Source: Nostoc desertorum CM1-VF14
Lineage (GTDB): Bacteria; Cyanobacteriota; Cyanobacteriia; Cyanobacteriales; Nostocaceae
DNA length: 35,798 nt
Direction: 5' to 3'
NCBI GenBank assembly: GCA_019359245.1
Contig: JAHHHR010000076.1
Location: 1 to 35,798, forward strand
Part shown: positions 25,501 through 33,662 of the stretch, in pieces
Position numbering within the stretch: the stretch's first letter is position 1
Layout of the letters: each line of letters begins with the position of its first letter
The notes under the pieces: model-generated
Told to the model about the DNA's origin: nothing
Databases searched by the model: none
What the model saw: the letters and a program-made list of their open reading frames with translations, nothing else
Program-made: the position numbers and the translations under genes

Positions 25501-26630
25501 GCCCTTATCGAGTCAGCCCTGGTGCTGTGTTGCAAATAGAAGACGGCGATTTAGTACAACGGGGTGATAACTTGGTGCTGTTGGTGTTTGAACGCGCCAA
25601 AACCGGAGATATTATTCAAGGTTTGCCTCGGATTGAAGAACTGCTTGAAGCTCGTAAACCGAAAGAAGCGTGCATTTTATGTCGCCGGGCGGGTGAAGTT
25701 AAGGTAGTTTACGCTGAAAGTGGTGATGAAGCGATCGCTATTAAGGTCGTAGAATCAAACGGCGTGGTGACAGATTATCCTCTAGGCCCAGGACAAAACT
25801 TGATTGTGCCAGATGGCTCAACAGTATTAGCGGGACAACCGTTGACTGATGGCCCATCCAATCCCCACGAAATTTTGGAAATCTTCTTTAGCCTGGGTTC
25901 CGAAGATGGAATCTATGCTTGTGCCAGCATTGCCTTGCAGAAGGTACAGACATTCTTGGTGAATGAAGTGCAAATGGTGTATCAATCTCAAGGGATTGAT
26001 ATTTCCGATAAGCACATTGAAGTGATTGTTCGCCAGATGACCAACAAAGTCAGGATTGATGATGGTGGTGACACCACCATGCTTCCCGGCGAATTGGTGG
26101 AACTGCGCCAAGTTGAGCAGGTGAACGAAGCTATGGCAATTACAGGCGGTGCTAGGGCACAGTATACCCCCGTATTATTGGGTATCACCAAAGCATCCTT
26201 GAACACCGACAGCTTTATTTCCGCTGCATCCTTCCAAGAGACAACACGGGTACTTACCGAAGCAGCTATAGAAGGCAAATCCGACTGGCTGCGCGGCTTA
26301 AAGGAAAACGTGATTATCGGGCGATTAATTCCGGCGGGTACTGGCTACAATACCTATGATGAACCCGGTGCGATCGATGATTATGCTGCTGAGATTACCA
26401 GTAGTGTCTTGGATGAAGTTGATGATCCCCTGGATATGGTCTTAGATGACCGCACAGCTCGCACCTATAATTTAGATTCTCCTACTCTTGGCGAATCTGG
26501 TTTTGGTAGCAGACGTGCAGAAAGGTCAGTTCTAGATGACGAAGATGAATTAATCGCCGATGAAGTCGCAGACGACGACGATTATGAGGAAGACGAGGAA
26601 GACGAGGTAGATGATTTCGACGATGAATAG
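22584..26630 (+). CDS. rpoC2: RNA polymerase beta-prime subunit (C-terminal half)
   Basis: The 1348-residue protein has the second zinc site at Cys218, Cys292, Cys299 and Cys302. The bridge-helix/trigger-loop region is interrupted by the large SI3 insertion of cyanobacteria: after [20 protein letters not shown] (about residues 320-340) several hundred residues of beta-rich barrel-like repeats follow, until the conserved sequence resumes at [17 protein letters not shown] (about 1012 onward). The C-terminus is a very acidic tail ([19 protein letters not shown]). The start [20 protein letters not shown] agrees with relatives, though the first four residues come from an upstream short repeat and MIFRNR could be an alternative start. 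Confidence 0.98.
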   Translation: [1348 protein letters not shown]

Positions 26631-26672
26631 AGACTTGAAATTTATCGTCTCTATTAAAAGGTAAAAATTAAT

Positions 26673-26709
26673 AAAGGCAAAAGAAGATTTTCTTTTGCCT
26701 TTTTATTTT
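26673..26709 (+). terminator. Intrinsic terminator of the rpo operon
   Basis: AAAGGCAAAAGA (26673-26684) pairs perfectly with TCTTTTGCCTTT (26691-26702) around a 6-nt loop, followed by TTTTATTTT. A smaller stem, TAGAGAC/GTCTCTA (26628-26653), begins at the rpoC2 stop codon. This is the clearest Rho-independent terminator in the window. Confidence 0.92.
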
Positions 26710-26778
26710 GCTCTTTAAAAACACATTTTTCAATTCTCAATATTCTGGTTTCTACCTTTCAATCTAGTAGTCACTCAA

Positions 26779-27351
26779 TTAGGGGGATTCAAAAGTAACG
26801 TCCTCATATAAATCTGCAACAGCACACCGAAAATCTACACTTGCTAAATGAATGATATCTTGTTGTCCATAAGGATAAAGTACCCATTGTCTCTCTGAGT
26901 TGCGTCGAAAACACTCAACATTTAACCGAGTTTGACTCACAAGTACATATTCCTGAAGTGACTCCATTTGTCGGTAGTCAGCAAATTTATCACCTCTGTC
27001 AAACGCTTCTGTTGTTGGAGATAGCACTTCTATAATTAACGAAGGGTAACGCAGAAAATTGTTAAAAGCTCTATCTCGTTGGTCACAACTTACCATGACA
27101 TCGGGGTAGTAATAGGTATTAATCGACTCAATATGTGCTTTGGTGTCTGAGATATAAGCCTGGCAGCCGCTCCCGCGCAAATGATTTCTCAGCATAGCAA
27201 ACAGATTTCCGCTAATAATTACATGGGTATTACTTGCTCCTGCCATTGCATAAACTTGTCCCTGTCTATATTCATGCTTGATAGGACTGGTTTCTTCTCC
27301 TTTGAGATAATCTTCTGGGGAAATATAGCTAAAATTTGAAGTTGCAACCAT
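26779..27351 (-). CDS. Uma2-family (DUF820) protein, intact
   Basis: The 190-residue protein is full length for the family: MVATSNFSYISPEDYLKGEE, then IKHEYRQGQVYAMAGAS, YYYPDVMVSCD, PSLIIEVLSPTTEAFDRGDK and FADYRQMESLQEYVLVSQ, in the normal order. The fold is PD-(D/E)XK-like, with Asp of YPDV and Glu of EVLSP as the usual acidic residues. Family members are called putative restriction-type endonucleases, but no activity is established and the multicopy distribution in cyanobacteria is unexplained. It is convergent with the rpo operon. This is the only complete Uma2 of the three found here. Confidence 0.9.
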   Translation of the reverse strand: MVATSNFSYISPEDYLKGEETSPIKHEYRQGQVYAMAGASNTHVIISGNLFAMLRNHLRGSGCQAYISDTKAHIESINTYYYPDVMVSCDQRDRAFNNFLRYPSLIIEVLSPTTEAFDRGDKFADYRQMESLQEYVLVSQTRLNVECFRRNSERQWVLYPYGQQDIIHLASVDFRCAVADLYEDVTFESP

Positions 27352-27489
27352 CTGTAATGACCTTGTGTGAGCCTTGTATCTAGTTTAAAAGAAGCTTGAC
27401 GGCTAAATCCGCATAAATCTAGCAATAGCTAGATGCTGTAATTCTCTCAAGAGCTATAATCTACATCTGTTGCACCGAGAGATTAACTT

Positions 27490-28818
27490 GTGGATGTCAT
27501 ATTAGAACGATCGCACCAATTAAAACAAGCCTTAGTTGATTTTGTCCTTGATGCTGAAGGCGAACTTGCACAAGCGCTGGAAACTTATGCAGCCGCACAG
27601 TTGCGCCGTGGAAGTGGGGATAGTACACAGCAGGACTTAATCATCGATAGCTTTGTGACAGCAGGGAAAGTCGGTGATAAGTCACCATTAGAGTTGTTTA
27701 TCGAAAGCCATCCAAATTTAGACCAGAGCGATCGCAACCTACTCAACAGCTGGCATCATAGTTTTATTGGTTTATTTGCCATTGCCAACATCCTACCTGA
27801 TGGCTTTGAGTTGACGAATTGGTTGACAGATAAACGCTACATCGTCAAGCCAAACAATGTGCAAACATTACAGGCAATATCTCGGTTCAAAGTAGGAGAA
27901 ATTTTACTAACTCGCATTTCTCCTGTTACCGATAACTACTGGATGTTTTCTGGCCCCTACACAGTAATGGGTAAATTAGGTAAACCAAAACTTGCTGTAG
28001 CAATTGGTAATTTCAAAGAAAACTATAAAAGTAATCTTTACAGCGATGCTCCAGACTTGTTAGAAGAAGCTTGGCAGTCAGTAGCACAATATCATCAGCA
28101 GTTTGTAGACTTTTTTGGTACTGATGAAATTACACTACCTGGATACCAGCTTAATAAAAAAATAGCTGAATTCCAAGAGGCAATTACTGAAAAACGCTTT
28201 GCAGAAGCAGGAATTGATACTTCTAAATCACTGGCTGAAGTGGCGGAAGCTGCTGGTATTGGAGACGAGGAAATTAAAGCAGCAGCACAAGAATTTGGTG
28301 CTGATTCCAACGTAGTCTCTCAGATGTTGAATAGCAAAAGCGGTAATAGCAAAATGGTTATGCCAAAAGTTGATTTACCAGCTGAACTTAAGAAAGCAGA
28401 ACAGGTAACGGCTCTTTCTCATCCTCATTGGGGACAAATGTTTTTACCAACATATAATAAGGTACAAACAATCTTATCAGCAGAAGACTGGCAAAGTGTT
28501 CAAGGGGCTGAAAAACTAGTTCGGTATTACCTTGAAGATAAAAGTATTAATGCTTTTATTTGGCATCGATTAGCACAACAGTATCCAACTCAATTAGAAA
28601 ATGTGTTGCGAACACTTTTGCAACGTCCAGAATTTAGCCTGGAAAGTGACTTGGATACACTTTTGCAAGAATTCAACAAACCTCTTGAGCCAGAGTTACC
28701 AGAAATTGCTAGCGTCCCTATACATCTACATAACTTATTTCAAGAAGCTTTAGGAGAAGTTAGCAAATCCAAGCCCAAGAGCAAAGGGCAAAAAAAGCCA
28801 GCAAAGGGTTTTCAATAA
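27490..28818 (+). CDS. Conserved-looking soluble protein, unknown
   Basis: The 442-residue protein starts at GTG 27490 (MDVILERSHQLKQALVDFVL), with a weak GAGAG ribosome binding site. I do not recognise a family. It has no signal peptide or membrane segment. Residues 1-200 are mixed alpha/beta with aromatic-rich SPVTDNYWMFSGPYTVMGKL. Residues about 230-300 are Ala/Glu-rich and helical. Residues 300-430 include SHPHWGQMFLPTYNKVQTIL and YLEDKSINAFIWHRLAQQYP. The C-terminus is a basic low-complexity tail (KSKPKSKGQKKPAKGFQ) that might bind nucleic acid. Codon use resembles the neighbours and HIP1 is present, so it appears resident. It is probably monocistronic. Confidence 0.7.
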   Translation: MDVILERSHQLKQALVDFVLDAEGELAQALETYAAAQLRRGSGDSTQQDLIIDSFVTAGKVGDKSPLELFIESHPNLDQSDRNLLNSWHHSFIGLFAIANILPDGFELTNWLTDKRYIVKPNNVQTLQAISRFKVGEILLTRISPVTDNYWMFSGPYTVMGKLGKPKLAVAIGNFKENYKSNLYSDAPDLLEEAWQSVAQYHQQFVDFFGTDEITLPGYQLNKKIAEFQEAITEKRFAEAGIDTSKSLAEVAEAAGIGDEEIKAAAQEFGADSNVVSQMLNSKSGNSKMVMPKVDLPAELKKAEQVTALSHPHWGQMFLPTYNKVQTILSAEDWQSVQGAEKLVRYYLEDKSINAFIWHRLAQQYPTQLENVLRTLLQRPEFSLESDLDTLLQEFNKPLEPELPEIASVPIHLHNLFQEALGEVSKSKPKSKGQKKPAKGFQ

Positions 28819-28893
28819 AGTCAACAAATATACCCAACATCTTACCCTACCCACTTAGGGTTTGTTTTCCAAGGTAGAGTCATTTGTAGGAGC

Positions 28894-28909
28894 GTACAGC
28901 TAGCTGTAC
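28894..28909. repeat. 16-bp perfect palindrome
   Basis: GTACAGCTAGCTGTAC is its own reverse complement and lies in the convergent gap between the unknown gene and the receiver gene. The flanks GGAGC and CTCC extend partial pairing. It could act as a weak bidirectional terminator or be a dispersed repeat; no T-run follows. Confidence 0.6.
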
Positions 28910-28970
28910 CTCCAAGCGTTTATTAAATAAAGTCAGTGTCAAAAACGAGATAAAAACTAAATATTTATAT

Positions 28971-29408
28971 TTAAGTAACGGAAGATAGAAGGTAAACAAT
29001 CTCATCTATGATTTTCTCTGGGCTATCAAGCTTGACTAGAAATCGATTAAAACCAGCATTCAAAGCCTTATAACTTGAAACCTCCCGTGTATAAGAAGTA
29101 ATAGCGATCGCAGGCAACTGTCTTAGAGATGGGCAAGAATGTACTCGAATTTGTTCAATTAGCCAATTTCCATCATGCTCGGGCAACTTCACATTGCACA
29201 GCAGAATATCGGGATGAAGTGATTCGACTAAGGCAAAGGCAGCTTCTGCATCGGTTAAAGCCATCACCTCTGCACCAGCTGCTTCCAAAATGAAGATGAG
29301 CAAATCTGCAATATCTGGCTCATCCTCTACCAGTAATATCAAGATTCCAACAAGCGGATGGAGCGAATTTAACTTGGTTTCTTGATTCATTTTTTGATCG
29401 GTTGCCAT
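28971..29408 (-). CDS. Stand-alone receiver domain protein with Asn at the phospho-site
   Basis: The 145-residue protein is one CheY-like receiver: acidic pocket Glu28-Asp29 (LLVEDEPDIADLL), Thr104-Ser105 (AIAITSYT) and Lys126 (FLVKLD). The strand that normally carries the phospho-acceptor reads ILLCNVKLPEHDG, so Asn72 replaces the Asp. It therefore should not be phosphorylated by a normal histidine kinase and may work as a constitutive or ligand-gated pseudo-receiver. There is no output domain. The first 17 residues are a non-conserved extension. The partner cannot be named from neighbours; the adjacent cupin gene is on the same strand but 140 nt away. Confidence 0.88.
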   Translation of the reverse strand: MATDQKMNQETKLNSLHPLVGILILLVEDEPDIADLLIFILEAAGAEVMALTDAEAAFALVESLHPDILLCNVKLPEHDGNWLIEQIRVHSCPSLRQLPAIAITSYTREVSSYKALNAGFNRFLVKLDSPEKIIDEIVYLLSSVT

Positions 29409-29547
29409 GCCGTCCCTTTATCGCTATAGTTTGCTATTTCTATTGCAACCCAAGGAGCAGAATAAGTATTCACCCTAAATACAGAAACTTGAGGTGAAAA
29501 GTTTTATCAAGATGAAGATGTAATGAAGCAGTTTGAGACTTAACTGC

Positions 29548-30048
29548 CTAACTAAATGGTTTAGCGTCCTTATGCTCGAAGATTTCCACAGAATCGCCAC
29601 GTCGAACCATGTGTTTTCCCAGATGTGGAAAATCAGCAATTTCCACATCAAGATTTTCTCCTCCCATTAAGTAAACTAAGTTTTCGTCCCCTATATTCCT
29701 GAGATGGTGGGCTACTGAAGGAGTTGGGAATGCCATAAAGTCCCCTGGGAAAACCTCAAATTCTTCCCCGTCGATTTCTGCGATCGCTTGCCCTGATAAA
29801 ATATAAATCCATTCTTCCTCGCAGTGGTGGGAATGGTAAACAAAAGATTCTTTACCCGCAGGAACGACAGCAAAGTTGACCCCAGTACGCTTTAGTCCAA
29901 CCGTGCGTCCCATGTACGTCCCCGATATTTCCGAGTTTGGATTCCAAGGGTGAGAGAAGGTCTGCATACTGTCGGCAATTTCTTTAGCACGCAAAATCAA
30001 AGATTTTTTGTTTGTCATATTTACTAATTTCATATATTCAGTAAACAT
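29548..30048 (-). CDS. Cupin-domain protein
   Basis: The 166-residue protein has a single cupin. Motif 1 is HSHHCEEEWIYILSGQ (His72, His74, Glu78 or Glu79, Gly86), and motif 2 is PGDFMAFPTPSVAHHLRN (Gly102, His114 or His115). These give a mononuclear metal site on a beta-barrel. Such small cupins may be isomerases, dioxygenases or sensors; the substrate is not evident. The start is uncertain: ATG 30048, with AGGG about 16 nt upstream, or the internal ATG at 30018 (MTNKKSLILRAKEI), which gives a more typical N-terminus. Confidence 0.85.
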   Translation of the reverse strand: MFTEYMKLVNMTNKKSLILRAKEIADSMQTFSHPWNPNSEISGTYMGRTVGLKRTGVNFAVVPAGKESFVYHSHHCEEEWIYILSGQAIAEIDGEEFEVFPGDFMAFPTPSVAHHLRNIGDENLVYLMGGENLDVEIADFPHLGKHMVRRGDSVEIFEHKDAKPFS

Positions 30049-30200
30049 TGTAAGACGTTACCCTAACTGGGTGCTTTATAACAAATGTGCCTTTAAGCCG
30101 CGCCAAGTTGGTAAAGAATAGAGCTTCGTGAATCCAGCTGACAAATATTTTTTGGTAATAGGTAATTGCAGAAAAGCTATTACCCACTACCTATGACTCA

Positions 30201-31568
30201 TTACCGAGGTTCAGTTTGAGTTGAAACTGTTAAAACTTGCGGAGGTGTAGCATCCGGCGGATAGAGAAAGTCAACTTCTACTAAGGAGCGATCGCCTGCT
30301 TTCATATTTAATAAAACTAACGGTTCCCCTGGTTGACCTCTCTTTTGCACTAAATGCACAAACTCTGTTTTTGGCTGACCTTGGTCATCTTTATAACGTA
30401 CCCGCACTGTCCCCCGGAAGAATACTTGACGCGCTGGTGTACTGAAAAAGCGTAACCCTGCTTTAACTAACTGATCCTCTTTGAGCGGGGTCTGTATGGA
30501 TACACTAACGGTTTGAGGATTTTGAGTATTGTTGTATAGCGGCAACTTGAGATTATATTGAATCCCATAGTTGCCATGAGCGCGATATGCGGTGTCAGGA
30601 TAGCGCACCAGCATGGGCGCACTTTGAATTTGACCAGTTCCTAAGGTACCGCCATGCAAGCTACTCAGAGCGTAGGAAAATACTTGACCAGGCTGGGGAA
30701 TAGTCAGATACCTGGCTTTAGGACTATCCACTAATAAGGCTCTCCATCGTGAACCACTAGCCACTCCAGCAACACGCCCATAAATTCTTGGTTTGCCAGT
30801 TTCCTCTAAGGGAGTGGGCGCTTTATCTCGTGGTCCAGCCACATCACTATTATTGAGTAAATTTTGCCACTCTTCTAAAGTAGGCGATCGCTCGCTGCCA
30901 TCGGGGTTAACCTGGGCAAACATGGCTAGGCTAGCTGCATAAACAGTGCCATTACTTTGCAGTCGCATGAATGTAGAACGACCATTAAGAGGTGGTGTCA
31001 GTCCCTGCACAGGAATTGGTAGATTTAGTAACATCCGACTTTGCCCTGCTGGAATGTCAATTTGAGCAGGGAAACTCTCTTGCCGCCGTCCCCTGAGTAC
31101 ATCAGACATAACGCGATCGCCTGGACCAGCAAAAATTGTACCCAAAAGATTTTGGCTCAAGGATGGTAATTGAATAAATGGTGCATCCGGTTGGCTCAAA
31201 TAACTCGCCGCCTGCCAAATATTTAACCTCACTGTTTCAGAATTAGGGTTGTGCAAAATTATCCCTAGATAGAGTGACCGCAAATTCTCTGGCGGTTCAG
31301 CTTTAGCAACATGGTGAGCAAAAATATCAAATCGTCCTCGAAAGGGAAAATTCAGATGCGCCGTTGGCACTTTTTTGCCATCTGGTGGAAAAGTGGAGAG
31401 TAAAATTCCTTCTTTTAATACCAATTCTGGACTATTGCTGTTAAACGTTGGTACTCTATCCAATTGGCCTGGCAAAGGACGCACTTCTTGGAATTGCACG
31501 ACCTCTTCAGGTGGTGGCGTGGTAGGAGTTAATTGGGCAATTGGGAAAATTAGTAACAATGGCAACAT
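30201..31568 (-). CDS. DUF3370-like exported protein
   Basis: The 455-residue protein starts MLPLLLIFPIAQLTPTTPPP, a short hydrophobic stretch followed by Pro/Thr that may be a signal peptide or lipid-free export signal; an in-frame TAA upstream fixes the start. The rest is beta-rich: FPFRGRFDIFAHHVAKAEPP, LRSLYLGIILHNPNSETVRL, GTIFAGPGDRVMSDVLRG, GRSTFMRLQSNGTVYAASLA and LRFFSTPARQVFFRGTVRV. This pattern agrees with the cyanobacterial DUF3370 family as I remember it. The function is unknown; a periplasmic or cell-surface location is inferred. Confidence 0.75.
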   Translation of the reverse strand: MLPLLLIFPIAQLTPTTPPPEEVVQFQEVRPLPGQLDRVPTFNSNSPELVLKEGILLSTFPPDGKKVPTAHLNFPFRGRFDIFAHHVAKAEPPENLRSLYLGIILHNPNSETVRLNIWQAASYLSQPDAPFIQLPSLSQNLLGTIFAGPGDRVMSDVLRGRRQESFPAQIDIPAGQSRMLLNLPIPVQGLTPPLNGRSTFMRLQSNGTVYAASLAMFAQVNPDGSERSPTLEEWQNLLNNSDVAGPRDKAPTPLEETGKPRIYGRVAGVASGSRWRALLVDSPKARYLTIPQPGQVFSYALSSLHGGTLGTGQIQSAPMLVRYPDTAYRAHGNYGIQYNLKLPLYNNTQNPQTVSVSIQTPLKEDQLVKAGLRFFSTPARQVFFRGTVRVRYKDDQGQPKTEFVHLVQKRGQPGEPLVLLNMKAGDRSLVEVDFLYPPDATPPQVLTVSTQTEPR

Positions 31569-31707
31569 ATACCTAGATATTTATTTCACCATACAGACAT
31601 TAACAACTTGATGAAAGTGCCAGTTTGTTAATAATTAATACGAAATCTGCAAGAATCCCCATCAAGTTTTCCCGATTGAGAACCGGAACGAGTTTGTTTT
31701 GGCTTAA

Positions 31708-31950
31708 TTAGTCCAACACTGAATAGTAAAGGCTCTCTGGTGCTTCTGCTACACGATCGCAGACAAATTTCCCGCAGTCATGGCTAATCTGGATTACCGT
31801 TACTACTGTCACTAATTCCTTTAAATCAACTTCTGTCTACAAAACCATTTCTTTCCAGCTAGCAATTGCTTCCACATTTAATTGTGTACGGCTTATAGCC
31901 ATGCCACAACAGATGATGTCATCAGGTTAGATTGCATTCATTTTTTCCAT
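31708..31950 (-). pseudogene. Decayed pyroglutamyl-peptidase-I-like gene
   Basis: On the minus strand one frame of 81 codons reads PDDIICCGMAISRTQLNVEA, then TEVDLKELVTVVTVIQ and ISHDCGKFVCDRV, then SLYYSVLD-stop. The order PD-hhhhxGxA-x-R...E followed by IS-x-x-x-GxFVCN...YYSVL is that of pyrrolidone-carboxyl peptidase, with the Cys of FVC at the catalytic position. Two in-frame stops interrupt it and an extra stretch (DRVAEAPES) splits the Cys motif from YYSVL. The enzyme's N- and C-terminal parts are missing, so this is a relic. Confidence 0.7.
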
Positions 31951-32176
31951 TACCTGAGTACTGGCAAGTTACATATTTACGGGTAACTAGGGTAAACAAC
32001 TTAAGCCATCTGGGATCAGATCAAGTTTGGTAACTTCAAATAATAAATCATCAGAAGAATTCCACTGTTGATCTTTTATCCAAATGTCAAAATAAATTAA
32101 TAGAATTCTTTTCTTCATAACAAATATTATTTAGAATAGAAAAACCCTCCATAATAAATTTACAAGGAGCAGGTAA
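31951..32176. other. hisH upstream region
   Basis: AT-rich, no gene. AAGGAGCAGGTAA directly before ATG 32177 is a strong ribosome binding site for hisH. I cannot fix promoter boxes with confidence. The 139 nt at 31569-31707 between the DUF3370-like gene and the relic are also empty of genes. Confidence 0.5.
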
Positions 32177-32812
32177 ATGCCAGTAATTGCGGTCGTAGAC
32201 TACGAGATGGGAAATTTGCATTCAGTCTGCAAAGGCTTGGAAAAAGCTGGGGCAACTCCTAATGTTACTTATTCTCCAAAGGAATTAGAACAAGCAGATG
32301 CAATAGTGCTGCCGGGAGTGGGAGCATTTGATCCAGCAGTGCAACACCTGCGAGCGCGTGGTTTGGAACAACCTATTAAAGAAGCGATCGCATCTGGTAA
32401 ACCTTTCTTAGGAATTTGTCTAGGATTGCAAATTCTCTTTGAATCAAGTGCAGAAGGCACCCAACCAGGACTAGGAATTATTAAAGGAAAAGTGCGGCGG
32501 TTTCGTCCAGAATCTGACATCACTATTCCTCACATGGGTTGGAATCAACTAGAAATGACTCAGACAAAAAGTATTTTATGGGAGCATTTACCAGCCGATC
32601 CTTGGGTATATTTTGTCCATTCTTACTATGTTGACCCAATAGACCCGCAAATCCGTGCAGCAACTATCACCCACGGTACTCAAACGGTCACAGCTGCGAT
32701 CGCTCATGAAAACCTGATGGCAGTTCAATTTCACCCCGAAAAATCCTCTAATATTGGATTGCAAATCTTGTCTAATTTTGTTGCTCAAGTCCGCGAAAAA
32801 ATTCCTGCCTAA
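32177..32812 (+). CDS. hisH: Imidazole glycerol phosphate synthase, glutamine amidotransferase subunit
   Basis: The 211-residue class I glutaminase releases ammonia from glutamine and passes it to HisF for imidazole glycerol phosphate and AICAR formation, step 5 of histidine synthesis. The catalytic triad is visible: Cys81 in LGICLGLQ, His186 and Glu188 in VQFHPEKSS. The N-terminus VVDYEMGNLHSV and the oxyanion-strand region VLPGVGAFD are typical. A strong AAGGAG precedes the ATG. hisF is not in the window; rsmD follows after 84 nt of short repeats. Confidence 0.97.
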   Translation: MPVIAVVDYEMGNLHSVCKGLEKAGATPNVTYSPKELEQADAIVLPGVGAFDPAVQHLRARGLEQPIKEAIASGKPFLGICLGLQILFESSAEGTQPGLGIIKGKVRRFRPESDITIPHMGWNQLEMTQTKSILWEHLPADPWVYFVHSYYVDPIDPQIRAATITHGTQTVTAAIAHENLMAVQFHPEKSSNIGLQILSNFVAQVREKIPA

Positions 32813-32896
32813 TCCTCTTTTTGTCATTTGTTCTTTGTCTTTTGTCTAAAATTAATGACTAATGACAAATGATTAATGACTAATGGTTAATAACCA
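32813..32896. repeat. Heptanucleotide repeats between hisH and rsmD
   Basis: The spacer is a run of TTTGTC/TCTTTTG and AATGACTAATGACAAATG words like those between rpoC1 and rpoC2. GTCATTTG near its start can pair with CAAATGA later. The rsmD ATG follows a last CCAATGA unit, so here too a start codon arises at the edge of a short-repeat array. Confidence 0.75.
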
Positions 32897-33487
32897 ATGA
32901 GCTTGAGAATTTACGGCAATCGTCAGCTAAAAACTTTACCAGGAAAAGAAACTAGACCCACTAGTGCGCGGGTTAGAGAGGCAGTATTTAATATTTGGCA
33001 GGGAGAAATTGCAGGTTGCCACTGGCTGGATTTGTGCGCCGGTACTGGTTCAATGGGCGCAGAGGCTTTGTGTAGAGGAGCCAGCCTAGTAGTGGGAATT
33101 GAACAATCGAGCCGAGCCTGTGCCACCATCCAACAGAATTGGCAGCAGGTAGCTAATGCCGAGCAAGAACTTCGGGTGTTGCGAGGAGATATTATCCAGC
33201 AGTTAAAGATTTTATCAGGCAAGCAATTCGATAGAATCTACTTTGATCCACCTTATGCTAGTGGATTGTATCAGCCAGTATTAGAAGCGATCGCTCACTA
33301 TCAGCTTTTAGATCCTAGTGGTGAAATCGCAGTTGAACACACCTCACAAGGTTGGACACCGCCAGAGATTCCGACTTGGGAAATTTGCCGCCAGAAAGTT
33401 TACGGCAACACATCACTTACTTTCTACAGAATTCGGAGTGAGGGTTTAGGGGCAGATAAAGGAGATAAGGAACAACATAACTCCTAA
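32897..33487 (+). CDS. rsmD: 16S rRNA (guanine(966)-N2)-methyltransferase
   Basis: The 196-residue protein begins MSLRIYGNRQLKTLPG, with GKETRPTSARVREAVFN typical of RsmD (GxxTRPTxxRVREALF). The SAM loop LDLCAGTGSMGAEAL is at 44-58 and the N-methyltransferase catalytic motif DPPY at 117-120. It methylates G966 of 16S rRNA (E. coli numbering) in the assembled 30S subunit. The tail after about residue 180 is low in conservation and contains no domain. Confidence 0.95.
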   Translation: MSLRIYGNRQLKTLPGKETRPTSARVREAVFNIWQGEIAGCHWLDLCAGTGSMGAEALCRGASLVVGIEQSSRACATIQQNWQQVANAEQELRVLRGDIIQQLKILSGKQFDRIYFDPPYASGLYQPVLEAIAHYQLLDPSGEIAVEHTSQGWTPPEIPTWEICRQKVYGNTSLTFYRIRSEGLGADKGDKEQHNS

Positions 33488-33548
33488 TTCTTAGCTCCTA
33501 ACTCCTAACTCCTAACTCAGCACTGGGAACTCAGCACTGGGCATTCCC
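33488..33548. repeat. ACTCCTA repeats between rsmD and petG
   Basis: CTCCTAACTCCTAACTCCTA heptamers are followed by two copies of AACTCAGCACTGGG. The short gap separates two convergent genes; no clear terminator is seen. Confidence 0.7.
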
Positions 33549-33662
33549 TCAGCCCCCCAACTGATTGGGGCGCTTGTATTGCTTATAGGCAGCGTAAAAC
33601 AATCCGGCGAGGGTGACGAAAACTAGACCAAGGACAATACCTGATAATAGGGGTTCAACCAC
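33549..33662 (-). CDS. petG: Cytochrome b6f complex subunit 5 (PetG)
   Basis: The 37-residue protein starts at GTG 33662 (MVEPLLSGIVLGLVFVTLAG) and ends YKQYKRPNQLGG, an almost invariant PetG sequence. GAGGAG about 8 nt before the GTG decides the start; the 85-residue frame reaching 33806 is an artefact. There is one transmembrane helix at about residues 5-27. PetG is essential for assembly and stability of the b6f complex in the thylakoid membrane. It is divergent from the c-type cytochrome gene that begins 210 nt away, a grouping related to photosynthetic electron transport. Confidence 0.97.
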   Translation of the reverse strand: MVEPLLSGIVLGLVFVTLAGLFYAAYKQYKRPNQLGG

